Made by a program: the position numbers and the translations under genes. 64,000 nt of DNA from Strix aluco (taxonomy: Eukaryota; Chordata; Aves; Strigiformes; Strigidae): positions 1,164,501 to 1,228,500 of the forward strand of contig NC_133971.1 of the NCBI RefSeq assembly GCF_031877795.1. Reading direction: 5' to 3'. The notes under the pieces were generated by a model. The model did not search any database and was not told where the DNA came from. It saw nothing but the letters and a program-made list of their open reading frames with translations. Each line of letters starts with the position of its first letter. The first letter of the stretch is position 1. Below, one piece after another: positions 43,958-55,543 of the stretch.

Positions 43958-46900
43958 TGTTGTTTTATTTGAGTAACTCGATAGGCAGTTATAAGAAAAA
44001 GTCTGAATTTAGAGACAACCAAGACACTAAAACTCTCAATCAAAATTAAGAACCAAGGCAATTTTTAACTTCATACCAGATAGCTTTCTATGTCCCTAGT
44101 CATGAAAGCACCTTAAAAAATACGACCCAGAGGAAAAATCAGGCAGCTGTATACAACCAGATTTATAGTTTGTACAAGCAGTGTTAACATAGCTACTAAA
44201 CTCCTGCTCCAAGGAATTCAAAACGTGACAACAGCAGTAGAAAGGCAGACAAGAGTTTTCCTAGAACAAAACTTTTGCAAAGGAAGGGGAAAAAAGTTAT
44301 GCAGAATACCAGTTGCTGTGTTAGAAGACCCTGGGTAGCCTCAAGGAGATAGTGAAGTCTTTTAGGAAAAAAGCAGCAAGTATTTTGGGAAACGCAGAGC
44401 AGATGGATAGATAAACAAGGAAGGTCCAGGGCTAGTCTACTGTCGGATTGTAGTATGTTCAGACTGAAATGCAGTAAAGAGAGGTATTTGAGGTCAAACA
44501 ACAGGGACAAACGGACATGGTACAGAATTCACTAAAATAACTTACGAAGGCTACACAAGATGTGGGTTTAGGATTGACGCAATTGTATGTCAAACCGATA
44601 GTCCAAAAGTCCAGCAGTCGAGAAGTGTTGCTTGTTACAGAAAATGCACTACTTGGCTGGTCTTATATAAAGTGTAGCAGAAGACCAAGCAAAAAGCTCC
44701 AAAGACTGAAAAGTGAAGTATTTACATTCTGTGCCCAAAATCACTATGGTCTATGGAAGGATTTATTCTGGAAAAGACAGTCTGTACAATACATAGATGT
44801 AAGTCATATGTTCAAAACCAGGAAGAGCAATGAGTTTATACAGATCGTTTCCTTTATTAATAATACTTCCAGAATAGAAGTCAACCAAAGAAGATATTTG
44901 TATGAGAAATTATAATTAAAAGAGCTTGACATTTTGGTGATTGAAATAACAGAGAAAGACAGTATGATTCAGATTTTATATAGATATTTATACTCATATG
45001 TAAGCTCCAAATGATCCTCCAATGATCTTTTTCCTTTCCCGCTCCCTCTAATGCCGGTGCTATGATGGAGGAGGAAGTGGAGGATACCATCTGAGTCCTC
45101 CGCAATCTCTTGTTTCAACTGGAATCAAAATTGCTCATTGTGTCACAGGACCCCCCTGCCATTTGCGAATGAGGAGGCAGTTCTAAATGTGAGTAACATT
45201 GATGTGAAAAAAAATCATAATGTTTATATCTTCTTGGGATCTTAAGAGCTTCAAAAACAAGATGACTTTTGGGAGAGGAGATGATTTTAAGCAGAGATGA
45301 CCCATAAGTAAGTAGAAGTTTAAGAGAGAAAAAAAAATATTACTCTCTCTAAATTTGTTCAATGGTAGTTGAAATAGGTGAAGTGTATTGACTGTAAAGA
45401 TCAGTAAATGTTCCGAGTATTGCAGTATTTGGAACTCTCATTTATGACGCACGTAGCCAGTTCCCCATATAACCATACAGGGTCAACAGGAGACACCCGA
45501 AAAAACACACAGGAATGGAAGAAAGAGCTCACCACGGTGATGCTTCAACAGAGACGTGAAAGCTATCAAGGACTGCTGCCAGAAAGATTCACTCTGAACA
45601 TCCGAGATGTTTAACATCCAGACGAACCTACAGAGATGCTTTTCTGACTAAAGGGTAAAAATACAGAACAGTGACAAAGAGTAAAACTGTTATAAGAAGA
45701 TTTAAGAGGCACTGTGTTAAGGTGGCTAAGGAACCAGGCAGGGTCTGAAGGATGAGATGCTTAGCAACAGAAATGCTATAATAAGATGAATATGGAGAGT
45801 ATCTGCAGTTTTAAAACATATTTTTTATTTCTTTTTTTTTCCTAATGCTAAAATAAATTGTATTCTGGTTCTAAGAAGACTCAGTAGCTACTAGTAGTGT
45901 GTGCAAAGGAAAGAAATAAAGAAGTCTGAACTTAATACCTGGAGAGACACAGGAGTTATGGAGATGCAGGCCCCAGCCTAAGAGAGAATATTTCCCTGAA
46001 AGCTAGGCAAAGGCCTAAAAGCAACCCACTTGGAAAAAGTTTTCAGAGGGACTGAAAGGGGAAGGAGCTACAGCTGGCCCAGTAACCCTGACAGATACTG
46101 AAGGAAACACCAGAACCTGTCCTAAGGAAAATGTTAAAGAGCAGTGGAAGCATTTTAAGGTTTGCTCACTGATCTAACAGATCATGAACTTGGAATTTTG
46201 TAATGATGTAAAACTGCTTGGGTCAATTGGCCAGCTAAAAGTCAATATGACTATTAGTAGTGAAACATAAGCACTGATGGGGTTTACAACACAAGAATAA
46301 AAAAAACAAGGTTGAAGTTGAGACGAATCACAGAACAGAAAAGAGCATTTGATGGACATATTTTGTTGCACAAAAATACTTGTCATGATAGCAAATAAAG
46401 ATTAGACTAGTAGGAGAGTCTAAAATAGTTAATACTATCAATTTGTGAGGACCCTACAGCCCTTTAAGGATATATATTTTTCCTACAGATATTTGTTCAT
46501 ATTATAAAACCAGCACAGACACAATATAAAACTGGCAGAGGGTGGTTTGAAATGTTGTATCAAACGTAGACTTGCTTGTCAATGTTTGTACCTATCAACT
46601 GGGGAAATACCAAAGATGTCAGACAAGTTTAGAATAAAATCGAAGCTTTATAACATTTCAAAATTAATACTGCAGTTTAGCACTAACATTATTGCAATTT
46701 AGTACTAATGTTAATGATGAAAAAGTGAGCCGGAATCCATTTAAAGAAAAAGAGCTGTATATTCAGTGGTGCAGAGCTGAAGGGGAAAAACGCCTGCTAA
46801 CACCAAGGGAGTGCCCTGCCTTGATGCTCGCTCCTCTCGTAGGGGTAGGGTGCTTCCACCCAGCTGTGAGAAGGTCCTGCTGGATCTCCCAGCATTGCAT

Positions 46901-48690
46901 GCAGACCAGTTTACGGTCTGGCGATGTGTTTTGGAGTGCTGCACGTGGCTTATGACACGTCGATGCTGTGACTTTGCACTGAGCTGCTTTTCCTCCCCTT
47001 TAGTCTCAGGAGCTGCATTAGACCTTCCCGCACACGTTGTTATGGAGGAACTGTGTCAGGCGTCAACACCAGCGATTCAACAAATAGCGAAGGAACATTA
47101 GCAGAAGGCTAGCAATATGGTTAAAATATTAGAGACAAAGATGCACATGAAATGAAGGGAAACCAATCTCCAGTAAACTGACTCGAGTTCTGCTAACAGT
47201 GCATCCTATCATCTTCATGGTACTTTGCTAATATATAAAGCGGGCTATCTCACTTCATTTTGAAGCCCGCAGTATCCTAGATTAATGGCTGAATCTGTAT
47301 TGTCATTGCTACACCCAAATAACTCAATAGCTGGTTAAAAATACTCAAAACTGCACTAAGGCGATGAAGCATTTTGCAGAGCTAAGCTGCGACTGGCTTT
47401 GTGAGATGCCATGTTTTGTCAAATTAGAAGAGCCATATGTGGTAGGAGCATAATTATCTGTATAAAATCCACGAAGAAATGTACTCATTACTGTGTACTT
47501 GTGGGTGAAGAGAGGACTTGTAGTACTGCCTATAGCTAAGGTTGCCTGAAGCTTCAAATCACGTGAAATGGCTTCAATACTTTTAAAATTTCAAATCTCT
47601 CAGTTGTTCTGGCTACAATGCCCTACACTGGATTTCTGTCTTGTGCTGAATCCCGACTAGAAAGTTTTAGGTAAAAATATTTTAGCCATGGACAAGAAGA
47701 GTTAAAGAACACATGGTTGTCTGCATAATACAGAACTTCTTACAACAAGTTAGGGAGAAGTTGCCTGAGGTATCACTTATTGTGCCAAGACCTGAAATTC
47801 ATCAGTGGGTTGCCTATGTCCCACTGTTACTGTAGGGGAAAAAACAAACAAAAAACAATATTCAAGGCTGTGCTTAAAAATTGCATTATAGACAAGAACT
47901 TTGCCATTTGAAACATAACTCAGATGAAGAAAGGAGACACAAATTCATAATAACTCAGACTGAAGAGACATTGAGGAAGAATAAGACAAACCGACAGCTG
48001 TGAACATGTGCAAATGGTGTTAAAATATGGTTCCAGGCTGAGAAGACCAAAATCATGTTCAGTTTTTTCAGCCTAAGGCCATCTTCAAACAGGTATTGCT
48101 CCCATAATTGTGTGGTATCTATTTCAAAAAATGTCCATCTTTGCTGTATTTTAGACTCTGAATGATAGGAGAAGGGAGGGTGTTTCAAAAGGAGGAGATA
48201 ACTAAAAAATTCAGTATATTTCCAAATATAAACACATATAGATAATGCCCTAAATGTCAGAAGCTGCAAAGTAACATTGTTTTTCAAGAAACAAGCAAAA
48301 CCAAACCAAGAGATTTTTATTTGATTCTAAATTACTGGAGGAATTTGGGGCTTTGAGTCACTCTGCAAGCCTGTTGGAAAACAATTTTTTTAAAAAGCAC
48401 AGTGCTAAGCACTGATTGGTACATTTGTTTTATCAGTTTAAATTAAACTAATTAGAGTAATGACATATATAGGTAGATCAAATACAGTGTTGAGGAGACT
48501 GATAATCACTTTCCTCAGAAAACGTTCTTCCTTTTTGACATGTATAATTGATATGTTTGAAATAAAAAAATTCTCTACTATGAATCTCCTTGGTTTCGTG
48601 TTTGAAACACCAGATCATTCTTTTTTGTTTTTTTTTTTTTTGGTGTGGTTTTTATATTGTTTTGTTTTAGCTTACAAAACATTGAAGCTC

Positions 48691-48833
48691 GGCAAGGTCC
48701 TGGCCATGGGTTGGGTAATTCCAAGCACAACCTTGGGCTAGTGGAAGGTGTCCCTGTCCCTGCCCGTGGCAGGGGGGTGGGATTGAGTGGGCTTGGAGGT
48801 CATTCCAACCCAAAGCAGTCTGTGACACTCTGA
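48691..48833 (+). repeat. CR1 LINE fragment with internal deletion
   Basis: It begins with CR1 ORF2 sequence (GGCAAGGTCCTGGCCATGGG, then CAAGCACAACCTTGGG). It then jumps directly to the 3' UTR (GGCTAGTGGAAGGTGTCCCT) and a short tail. The intervening several hundred bases of the consensus are missing. Confidence 0.85.
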
Positions 48834-50656
48834 TCCTTTCTTTTATTTCTAAGGCTAATAAAGGCTTATTTGTACATTTTGAAAAGTGTCATTCCCACCT
48901 CTGCAGGTGTTACACCCCTATTCTTGTTAAATGTTGAGATTTCCATTTGAATGTTGCTTGAAGTCTTGCTGCAATCTTTCTGCCAGGTTCAGCTTCAACT
49001 TTAATAAATGAACATAGCTCAGAGAATTCAATGTGCAGAATGACTCATTTTATTATAAAACTGTTTATGGCTAACTGATTTGAATTAATTCTAGAAAAAT
49101 CCCTCTCTGCCTGTTACAGTGCAGCCATGTATCAACACAGGGGTCATAAAAACGCAGCACAAGCTGCAAGATGGAAACCCCCATCCTGCTGTGCTGCGGC
49201 CTGTCCACTCCTCTAGACGATGAGCTTCCACGTGGTACTGCACTGCAAGATCAGCTGCTGGAGTGAATATATCCATACAAATACGACATTTCTGGTTGGT
49301 TTTTGTTTTTGTTACAGGAAAGTGTGATCACTGCTGAAAATAACTGTCATTTAAAGATAGTAGTTCGGCATTTTGTCAAATGAGGAGTTCTTCTGAACAC
49401 CATGTTGGATTCTTCCTGCACCTATTGGCTTTGTGAAGAGAGTATTCACTTTTCCGTAACTTTAATAGAAATTACTCTTTCTCTGAAAAGGTGCTTTAGA
49501 GCTGCTTCAACTGTAATGTGAAAATAAAAACACAAGGCAGATGGATATATTGAAATACTTCTCCAGACAGCCTTTGTCACTCTCCCCAGTCTAGATGAAG
49601 AACCAGCTTCCTCCTTTCTTTTACTCCGATTCCTGCTCATTGAGTAGATCCATTACTTACAATAAAGCAAACCTTTTAAAAAGCTTCCATTTCAGCACAT
49701 TTCTTCAATTTAGAGATGTCATCTCAGAAATTGAGACACCTAAGCCTCCTCCAGGCCTTGATCCACCTGAGCTTTCCTGTCTGATGCTTTTGCTTTTAGG
49801 TACTTAGAAGCTGATTATTTGTATTGACTTCAAGAGATCAAGTAGGTTGACTTATCAGTGATTTTCTATCCTCTTTTTTTTTTTTTTTTTTTAAACTTTT
49901 TGGACTATGTTCAGCTTTTTCTGGTCCTGCAATGTCACTTATCTGACAGGACTTCTCAAAAATAATCTCCAGTGGTTCAGAGGTTATTTTGGCTACTTTC
50001 TCAAATATTGCAGACGGAATTCCCAAGGCCCTGGTGATTTGAAAGCATCCACTTTATCTCAGTACTTTTAATTTGTATTCTTCATGTTCTGTTCAGCAAA
50101 AAATCGTGTTGTCAAACACCTGGTTGCAAACTTTCTGGGGACAGCTGAATCAGAATATGGGTGGCCAAATCCTGGATGGTGTGAAGAAGTGACTTTTGAA
50201 ATGAAACCCAAAAGTACACGGGGTAAAGGTATGGCTTACTCTATGCAAGAAATATTTATTTTGCTTCAGGAATGTGGAAACCTGTCCTGAAATCGCTCTG
50301 CTACTATTATTTTCATTTAAAAAGAAACTTTAGATAGTATTAAGCATCCAAAAGTGTGGTGACGGGCGCACTAGTACAGTGTGCTATGGTGAGAAAACAA
50401 TGTAATTATTCACAATTTTTTTCTTTTTTGAGACAAAAACATGAGCTGACTTCTCTCCCACCTACTTGAAGGAACCTGCCCGGCCAGGTCACGCACGTTG
50501 CACCCACAGCTGCCAAAGGACAGACCCGCCCACAGATACCCCGGTGTCCTCTACTCCTGCGTGACCAAACCCACGGACCTGACACCCCCCCAAGGTCACC
50601 CCGCGCCGGGGTGGAACCTCACATCCCCACCTTCACCCAAAAAGTCGGGGTGGGGG

Positions 50657-50676
50657 GTGTGTGTGTGTGTGTGTGT
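50657..50676. repeat. GT microsatellite
   Basis: (GT)10 following a G-rich stretch. Confidence 0.92.
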
Positions 50677-50751
50677 CTGGGTTCCAGGGTACCTGCAGTA
50701 TCACAGTGCTGACCCCCCCAACCCCCTGCCCCACAGCAGCAGGCAGCTGAC

Positions 50752-51142
50752 TGTAAAAATGCAAACAAACAAAATAATAACAAAAAAATTAAAAACGTAA
50801 ATAAAAAATAAAAAATAATTTAAAAATAAAAAGCAAACACATAATAATAAAAAATAAAAATTTAAATGTTTTAAAAATAAAAATCAATAAAAATTAAATA
50901 CCAAAAAAGAAATTAAATAAATAAAACGAATAAAAAAATCTTTAAAATTTGAATAAAACGAATAAAAAATCAATAATATAAATAAATCGAATTAAAAATT
51001 AAAAATATAAATAAAACAAATAAAAAATTAAAAAATAAATTAAAAAGTAAGTAAAAAGTAAAGAAAAAATAAATATAAAAATTAATAGACAAAAATAAAT
51101 GAAAATGCAAGCAAATAAATAAATAAATAAATAAATATAATA
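50752..51142. repeat. A-rich, nearly C/G-free low-complexity tract
   Basis: About 390 bp made almost only of A and T on the plus strand, with drifting units such as AAAAAT, AATAAA and AAATTA and a final run of AAAT. It ends abruptly at GGGGGGTGTGG, where the CpG island begins. Confidence 0.93.
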
Positions 51143-51304
51143 AGGGGGGTGTGGGCAGGATGAGCCCGCTCCCGCTGTCTCCTTGCATCGCCGCACGTAC
51201 AGACAGACGCGAGGCGCTCCGCGACCCTCCGTGAAGTTTTTCCGCCGGGGCTCCGCGCCCCTGCGCAGCCCGGCTCCGCGCAGCCCGCCCCCACCGCGGC
51301 CACC

Positions 51305-51343
51305 GAGGAGGAGGAGGAGGAGGAGGAGGAGGAGGAGGAGGAG
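51305..51343. repeat. GGA trinucleotide repeat (13 units)
   Basis: A continuous GAG/GGA run on the plus strand, forming a long polypurine tract inside the CpG island. A second GGA run (51600-51617) abuts the MCTP1 start codon. Confidence 0.95.
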
Positions 51344-51617
51344 AGGAAGAGGGGTGGGGGGTCACGGCGCCAAACTTTCCGCCTGACGGGGGTCGGGGCG
51401 GGGGCTTCGCCCTCCCTTAAGTTCTCGGTCGCGGCTCCAGCCGCGGGCGCCCGCGGCCGCGCCGGGCGGGGAAGGGAAGGGGCGGAAGAGGGGGGGGGGT
51501 GGCGGCGCGGCGGAGCCCCGCGTTCGTCCCCGGCCCGCCCCGCTCCGCTCCGGAGTGAAGGCGCCGGTCTCGGGCGGTCTGTGCTGCTGCTCCCGCCGCA
51601 GGAGGAGGAGGAGGAGG

Positions 51618-52184
51618 ATGGAGCCGGGTAAGGAGCCCCGAGCGGCGGAGAAGCCCGGCGAGGCCGAGCCGGCCGTGTCCTTCCAGGCCCGGCTGTGGAA
51701 GAACCTGCAGCTGGGGGGCAAGGGCCGGAGCGGCGGCGGCGGCGGGCGGGCGGCAGCCGAGCGTCGCAGTGCGGAGCCCCCCGTCCCGGCGGGCGGCGGC
51801 AAGGGGGACCTGCCCGCGGGCGCCAAGTGGAGCGGCTTCAAGCGCCGGCGGCAAGCGCTGGACCGCGTCTTCTCGTCCTCCCAGCCCAACCTCTGCTGCT
51901 CGGCCGCCGAGGAGCCCGGCGCCGAGCCCGGCTCCGCCCTGCGCCGCCTGAGGGAACACCTGCTCCCCCCGGGCAAGGGGCCGCCCGGCCGCCGCGACGA
52001 GCCGCCGGCCGGCGATGAGGGGCCCAAGGGCGGGAAGGAGGGGGGGCGGCGGCCCGGGGCGCACCTGTCCCACCAGAAGAGCTCCTCGCTGCCCAGCACC
52101 GCCTGCCTGGAGCAGCTGCTGCAGGGATCGCCCGCCGCCGCCCGCAGGAAGGAGCAGCGGCCGGAGGACGGCGGCGGCGGCGCG
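51618..52184 (+). CDS. MCTP1: MCTP1 coding exon 1 (long-isoform N-terminus)
   Basis: MCTP1 (multiple C2 and transmembrane domain protein 1) is a calcium-binding protein of ER and vesicle membranes with three C2 domains and two C-terminal membrane segments. This exon codes only the low-complexity N-terminus of the long isoform, 189 residues, ending at donor GTGAGT in phase 0. It contains the three conserved islands I recall from human MCTP1: FQARLWKNLQLG (residues 22-33), WSGFKRRRQALDRVFSSSQP and NLCCS (71-95), and HQKSSSLPSTACLEQLL (152-168). Gly/Pro/Arg-rich linkers separate them. The ATG follows a GGA run; its -3 base is G and +4 is G, a good context. The same frame is open upstream to a TGA at 51384. 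The C2 exons lie beyond the right edge. Confidence 0.94.
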
Positions 52185-53406
52185 GTGAGTGCCGGACCCC
52201 GCGCCCCGGGTTGTGGCGGCGGCGGCGGCCCCTCGGCGTGAGGCGGCGGGGGGGGGGGGGCGGGAAGGTGTTCCCCGGGGAGGCGGGAAAGCGGGCGGTG
52301 AGGGGAGGAGGCGGGAAAGCGGGCGGCGGGGCTCATCCCTTCCCCTCAGGGATCTACCGACCCGCCTGTCGCCGGCGTGTCGTGACAGAGTTGGGGGGGG
52401 GGGGGGGCGTGACAGGAGCGACGTCCCTCAGACCTCCCTTGGGCAAGGCAGACGGAGAAATGGTGTCCCCAAGGCTGAAGTCGGGGCGTCGCACCCGTCC
52501 CCTCAGTGTCCCCCGTTTCCCCACAGCTGCCGCTTTCTGTCCTTGACGCTCCCAGCGCGGCTTTCCCTCAGGTAACCACTTTTTCCTCGCCTGCTTACCC
52601 CAGTTTTGAATTATTACTTAATTTCTGCAGGACGCCCAAACGACGGCCGCCAGTACAAATTTAACAGGCGGTAGATAAATTAGTTGGCAGAACATACCAG
52701 GCACCGTCGCACGCAGCCGTCGGTTCAGGCTGATGAAACAGTCCTTCCCTCGTCGTTGGGGGAAGCTGGTGTACAAAGCCGTATCTCATCCGACTGTCAG
52801 TTTTGAAATTAAGTGGTGAAGCTCATGTTGATAGGGGCTGCCGAGTCTTGGAATAAATTTCCAGCGAGAAAAGTGCAAAACATATGAGTCATTCTGGAGT
52901 TTGTGTAATTCTAAGCTGTCAGCCACTTTTTGCGGGGATAGTTGACTAACGCATATTATTTTATTTGTCTTCTGTCATAATTAGGGAGAAGGGAGTAACT
53001 GAAGTGAAAGGCATGCTCGGTTTGGTGTCAAAAAAAACCTGTATGAATATAATTTGGCTTCTGTCAGGGCTACAGGACCCGCAGTGGAGGTTCTGCGATG
53101 ACCTGCAAGCATCCCTTGAGGTCAGCGGGACATTCACGTTCCTCTGCGGAGCTCAGCTTCTCATCTTTACAAGCCTGGGACCTAGACCTGGCTTTGTCTT
53201 GAGTCCCGGGGGGTTGTTTTGGTGAGAAGCACCCTGCTGACTTGGAGCTGCTGTGGTTATCCCTTGTATAAATCATGTTTGTAAATGTTTTGGTCATGGC
53301 TGCTTGGTGTGGGGTTATTTTGAGAGATGTTTGTGAAGTGGGCATTTCCCTTCAGTAGTCAGTCCCTTTCTCCCCCCACCCCTGGCTCACAGAAATGTAT
53401 TTTAAG

Positions 53407-53434
53407 TAAAATGTGCACAAAAATGCACATTTTA
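53407..53434. repeat. Perfect inverted repeat, 11-bp arms, 6-nt loop
   Basis: TAAAATGTGCA, loop CAAAAA, then TGCACATTTTA. The flanking sequence repeats TTTTAAGTA on both sides, so the hairpin lies inside a short direct repeat. Confidence 0.93.
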
Positions 53435-55543
53435 AGTATTATTGTTCAGGACTACAGGATATTCTTCATTTTAAAGACTGCTACATCTAGCAGTTGATAC
53501 ATATGAAAATGTGGGGTTTTTTTCAGTGCTGTTCTGCTGTTGTGTTCAGCAAAGAAAGGGCACATTTATTTACAAAACATGTCAATTGTTATTTAGTCAT
53601 GAGGGCACTACTTTTTTTTTTTTTTTTGAACAAGGTACAGTCATAACATTTGGAAAGAATACTGCTAATCAAAACAAAGTGGTACCCAAGCTTTCTAACA
53701 CTTGTCTTTAATTAGCAGGATTATGGCCAATTCCTCCAAGCAGTTTCTAGTACTAACTTGGGCTGTGCCTGTGTACCAAACCTGCTGGTTTTGATTGTAA
53801 ATAAAGCTTGTTATGTCCCTTGCATGTTGACAGAGTTTGCGGAGCTGCTGATCATGGTGTTTGTTTTGGAGGGGTGATTTGAAATGTTGTTCTGCTGTTC
53901 CTCTGCTCTTCTCCTCTCTAGAGTTATATTCTCACTCAGATTATTAAATCTAATTCACCAGTTTTGTTGAGCTGTTGGGGAAATGAGTCTTGGACTCTAA
54001 AGCACTGTTGGACTGTTTTCTGTTGAGACTGTTACTCATCAGTGGTCTGTGGCAGAGCAAGTACCTTCCCCCATTAGCGACTGGAGTTTCTAATTCAAGA
54101 TATTTCAGGAGTCAAGTCTTGTACGTGCACATGCTGTACCCCCAGGTCAGTAAGGTCCCTGCCTCACTTCAGTAATGGCATTTATGCCCCTGTGAGGATT
54201 TGGGATTAGAAGTCTGGGAACATGAGTTTGGAATAACTTACATTTTTCAAATCCAAGTTTTACTTACAGCAGTAGTGTCTGGATTTTTATTGCCCAGCAG
54301 CCTTACATGTCCAAAAAAAAAAAATTCAAGCATCTAACAGAATCACAAAAATATGATTAAATTATCTAGAAGTAAAACAATACTAGAATTACAATGTGCT
54401 TTAATATGTGTTTAAAATTTGGTCGAAATACAGTAGCAAATGCTACCGCCTCTTTTGGATCAAGACTTTTTTAGCAAACGTGGACACAAAAAGACCTACT
54501 AGATATTGCAAGGGAGATGGTGGGGAAAAATAAAATCCCATGAGAAGACAAATTTCTTGTGCTCTTGAGCTGAAATAAGACAGTTGTCATCAAGGAAAAG
54601 GAGCACAAGTTAGCGTGGTAGATGGGAAGACTGAGAGCGTAAGTTGCTGTACTCTGTGTAGATTTAACCTTGGAAGGTACTTTTGGGCGTAGTCAAATCA
54701 TTTAAAGTAATTTGAACTAATTAAAATGTGGTATGGCGATACAGCGTTGGACATGGATGATCTACCAGAGGCCTGGTTTTCTCGGCGCTGAATAAAGCTT
54801 CTCTTGTAGCGAATAGGATTAGTGTCTTGGTTCTAGTAAAGGTGCACAATTAGGAGTGGAGTCTTAGGCAAAGAATGATCATTACATGTGAGCACTAAAT
54901 ACCGACCTAGTTCTCCCCCCGAAGACTGAATGCTTCTCAGAGCTGTCCTTAAATAGTTTTGGGGAGAGAAGGTCACCGTAATTACTGTGTTTGTCAGCAG
55001 GAAACTTAGGTTCCTTTTAAAGGGTAGCCAAAGTGCAAACATTGTTTATTAGGACAAAGAAATTAACAAATACGGAATTAAACATCAGCCTCCTTTCAGC
55101 TTCCAAAGGCTCTATGGCAGGTTTGCTTGGCCAACCCTTTCCTAACCCTAGACATGGCATCTGGTCGCCTTCCTGTAGCCAAGAGCTGAAGGATGTGCCA
55201 CAGCCTTGAGGGAGTGAGCCGAAGGGGGTAGAAGCCTCTTGGAGTGTTTCATGGGCAGGGGATGACAACAGCCTTCCAGGGGTTCTGCTGCTCCACAGGA
55301 CTTCAGTGTCTGAGCATGCTGCTGTACCCCAAGGCAGCGCAGCAAGGGTTTTTCCACTTGCCCCTTAAAATTGGCATCTCCCTGCCAGCAGGAGCTTGGA
55401 TTTATTCAGCAGTGCCTGTGCCAGCAGGGCCTTTCTGCTGAACGGGAGGTGTATTTTTGCGTGGAAAGCTTCATGCCACTTGCAGTTTGACATAATCAGG
55501 CAGTGAAAACTAGGAGGCTGGAAATACCACCATTACTTAAGAT

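Larger units (their letters stand above)
43170..50750. other. Intergenic region between gene M and MCTP1
   Basis: About 7.6 kb, mostly AT-rich. From 43500 to about 46400 the plus strand is strikingly purine-rich and includes a diverged 30-bp tandem pair. A CR1 remnant lies at 48691-48833 and poly-T runs at 48619-48641 and 49874-49892. Gene M 5' non-coding exons, if any, should lie here, but I could not place one. Confidence 0.5.
51150..52560 (+). promoter_or_regulatory. MCTP1: CpG island / MCTP1 promoter and 5' region
   Basis: G+C and CpG density rise abruptly at about 51150 and decline after about 52560. The island covers the likely promoter, the 5' UTR and coding exon 1 of MCTP1. No TATA box is obvious. 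GGA-repeat tracts occur at 51305-51343 and 51600-51617. The transcription start cannot be fixed from sequence alone. Confidence 0.8.

Noticed and set aside
51695..52018. Second plus-strand frame inside MCTP1 exon 1
   Set aside because: An out-of-frame GC-rich overlap with no family similarity; the MCTP1 frame explains the region.
51362..52336. 324-codon open frame on the minus strand across the CpG island
   Set aside because: It is the antisense shadow of MCTP1 exon 1 in very GC-rich DNA. Its product is a Pro/Arg/Ala/Gly mixture with no conserved block, and the plus strand carries the recognisable MCTP1 motifs.
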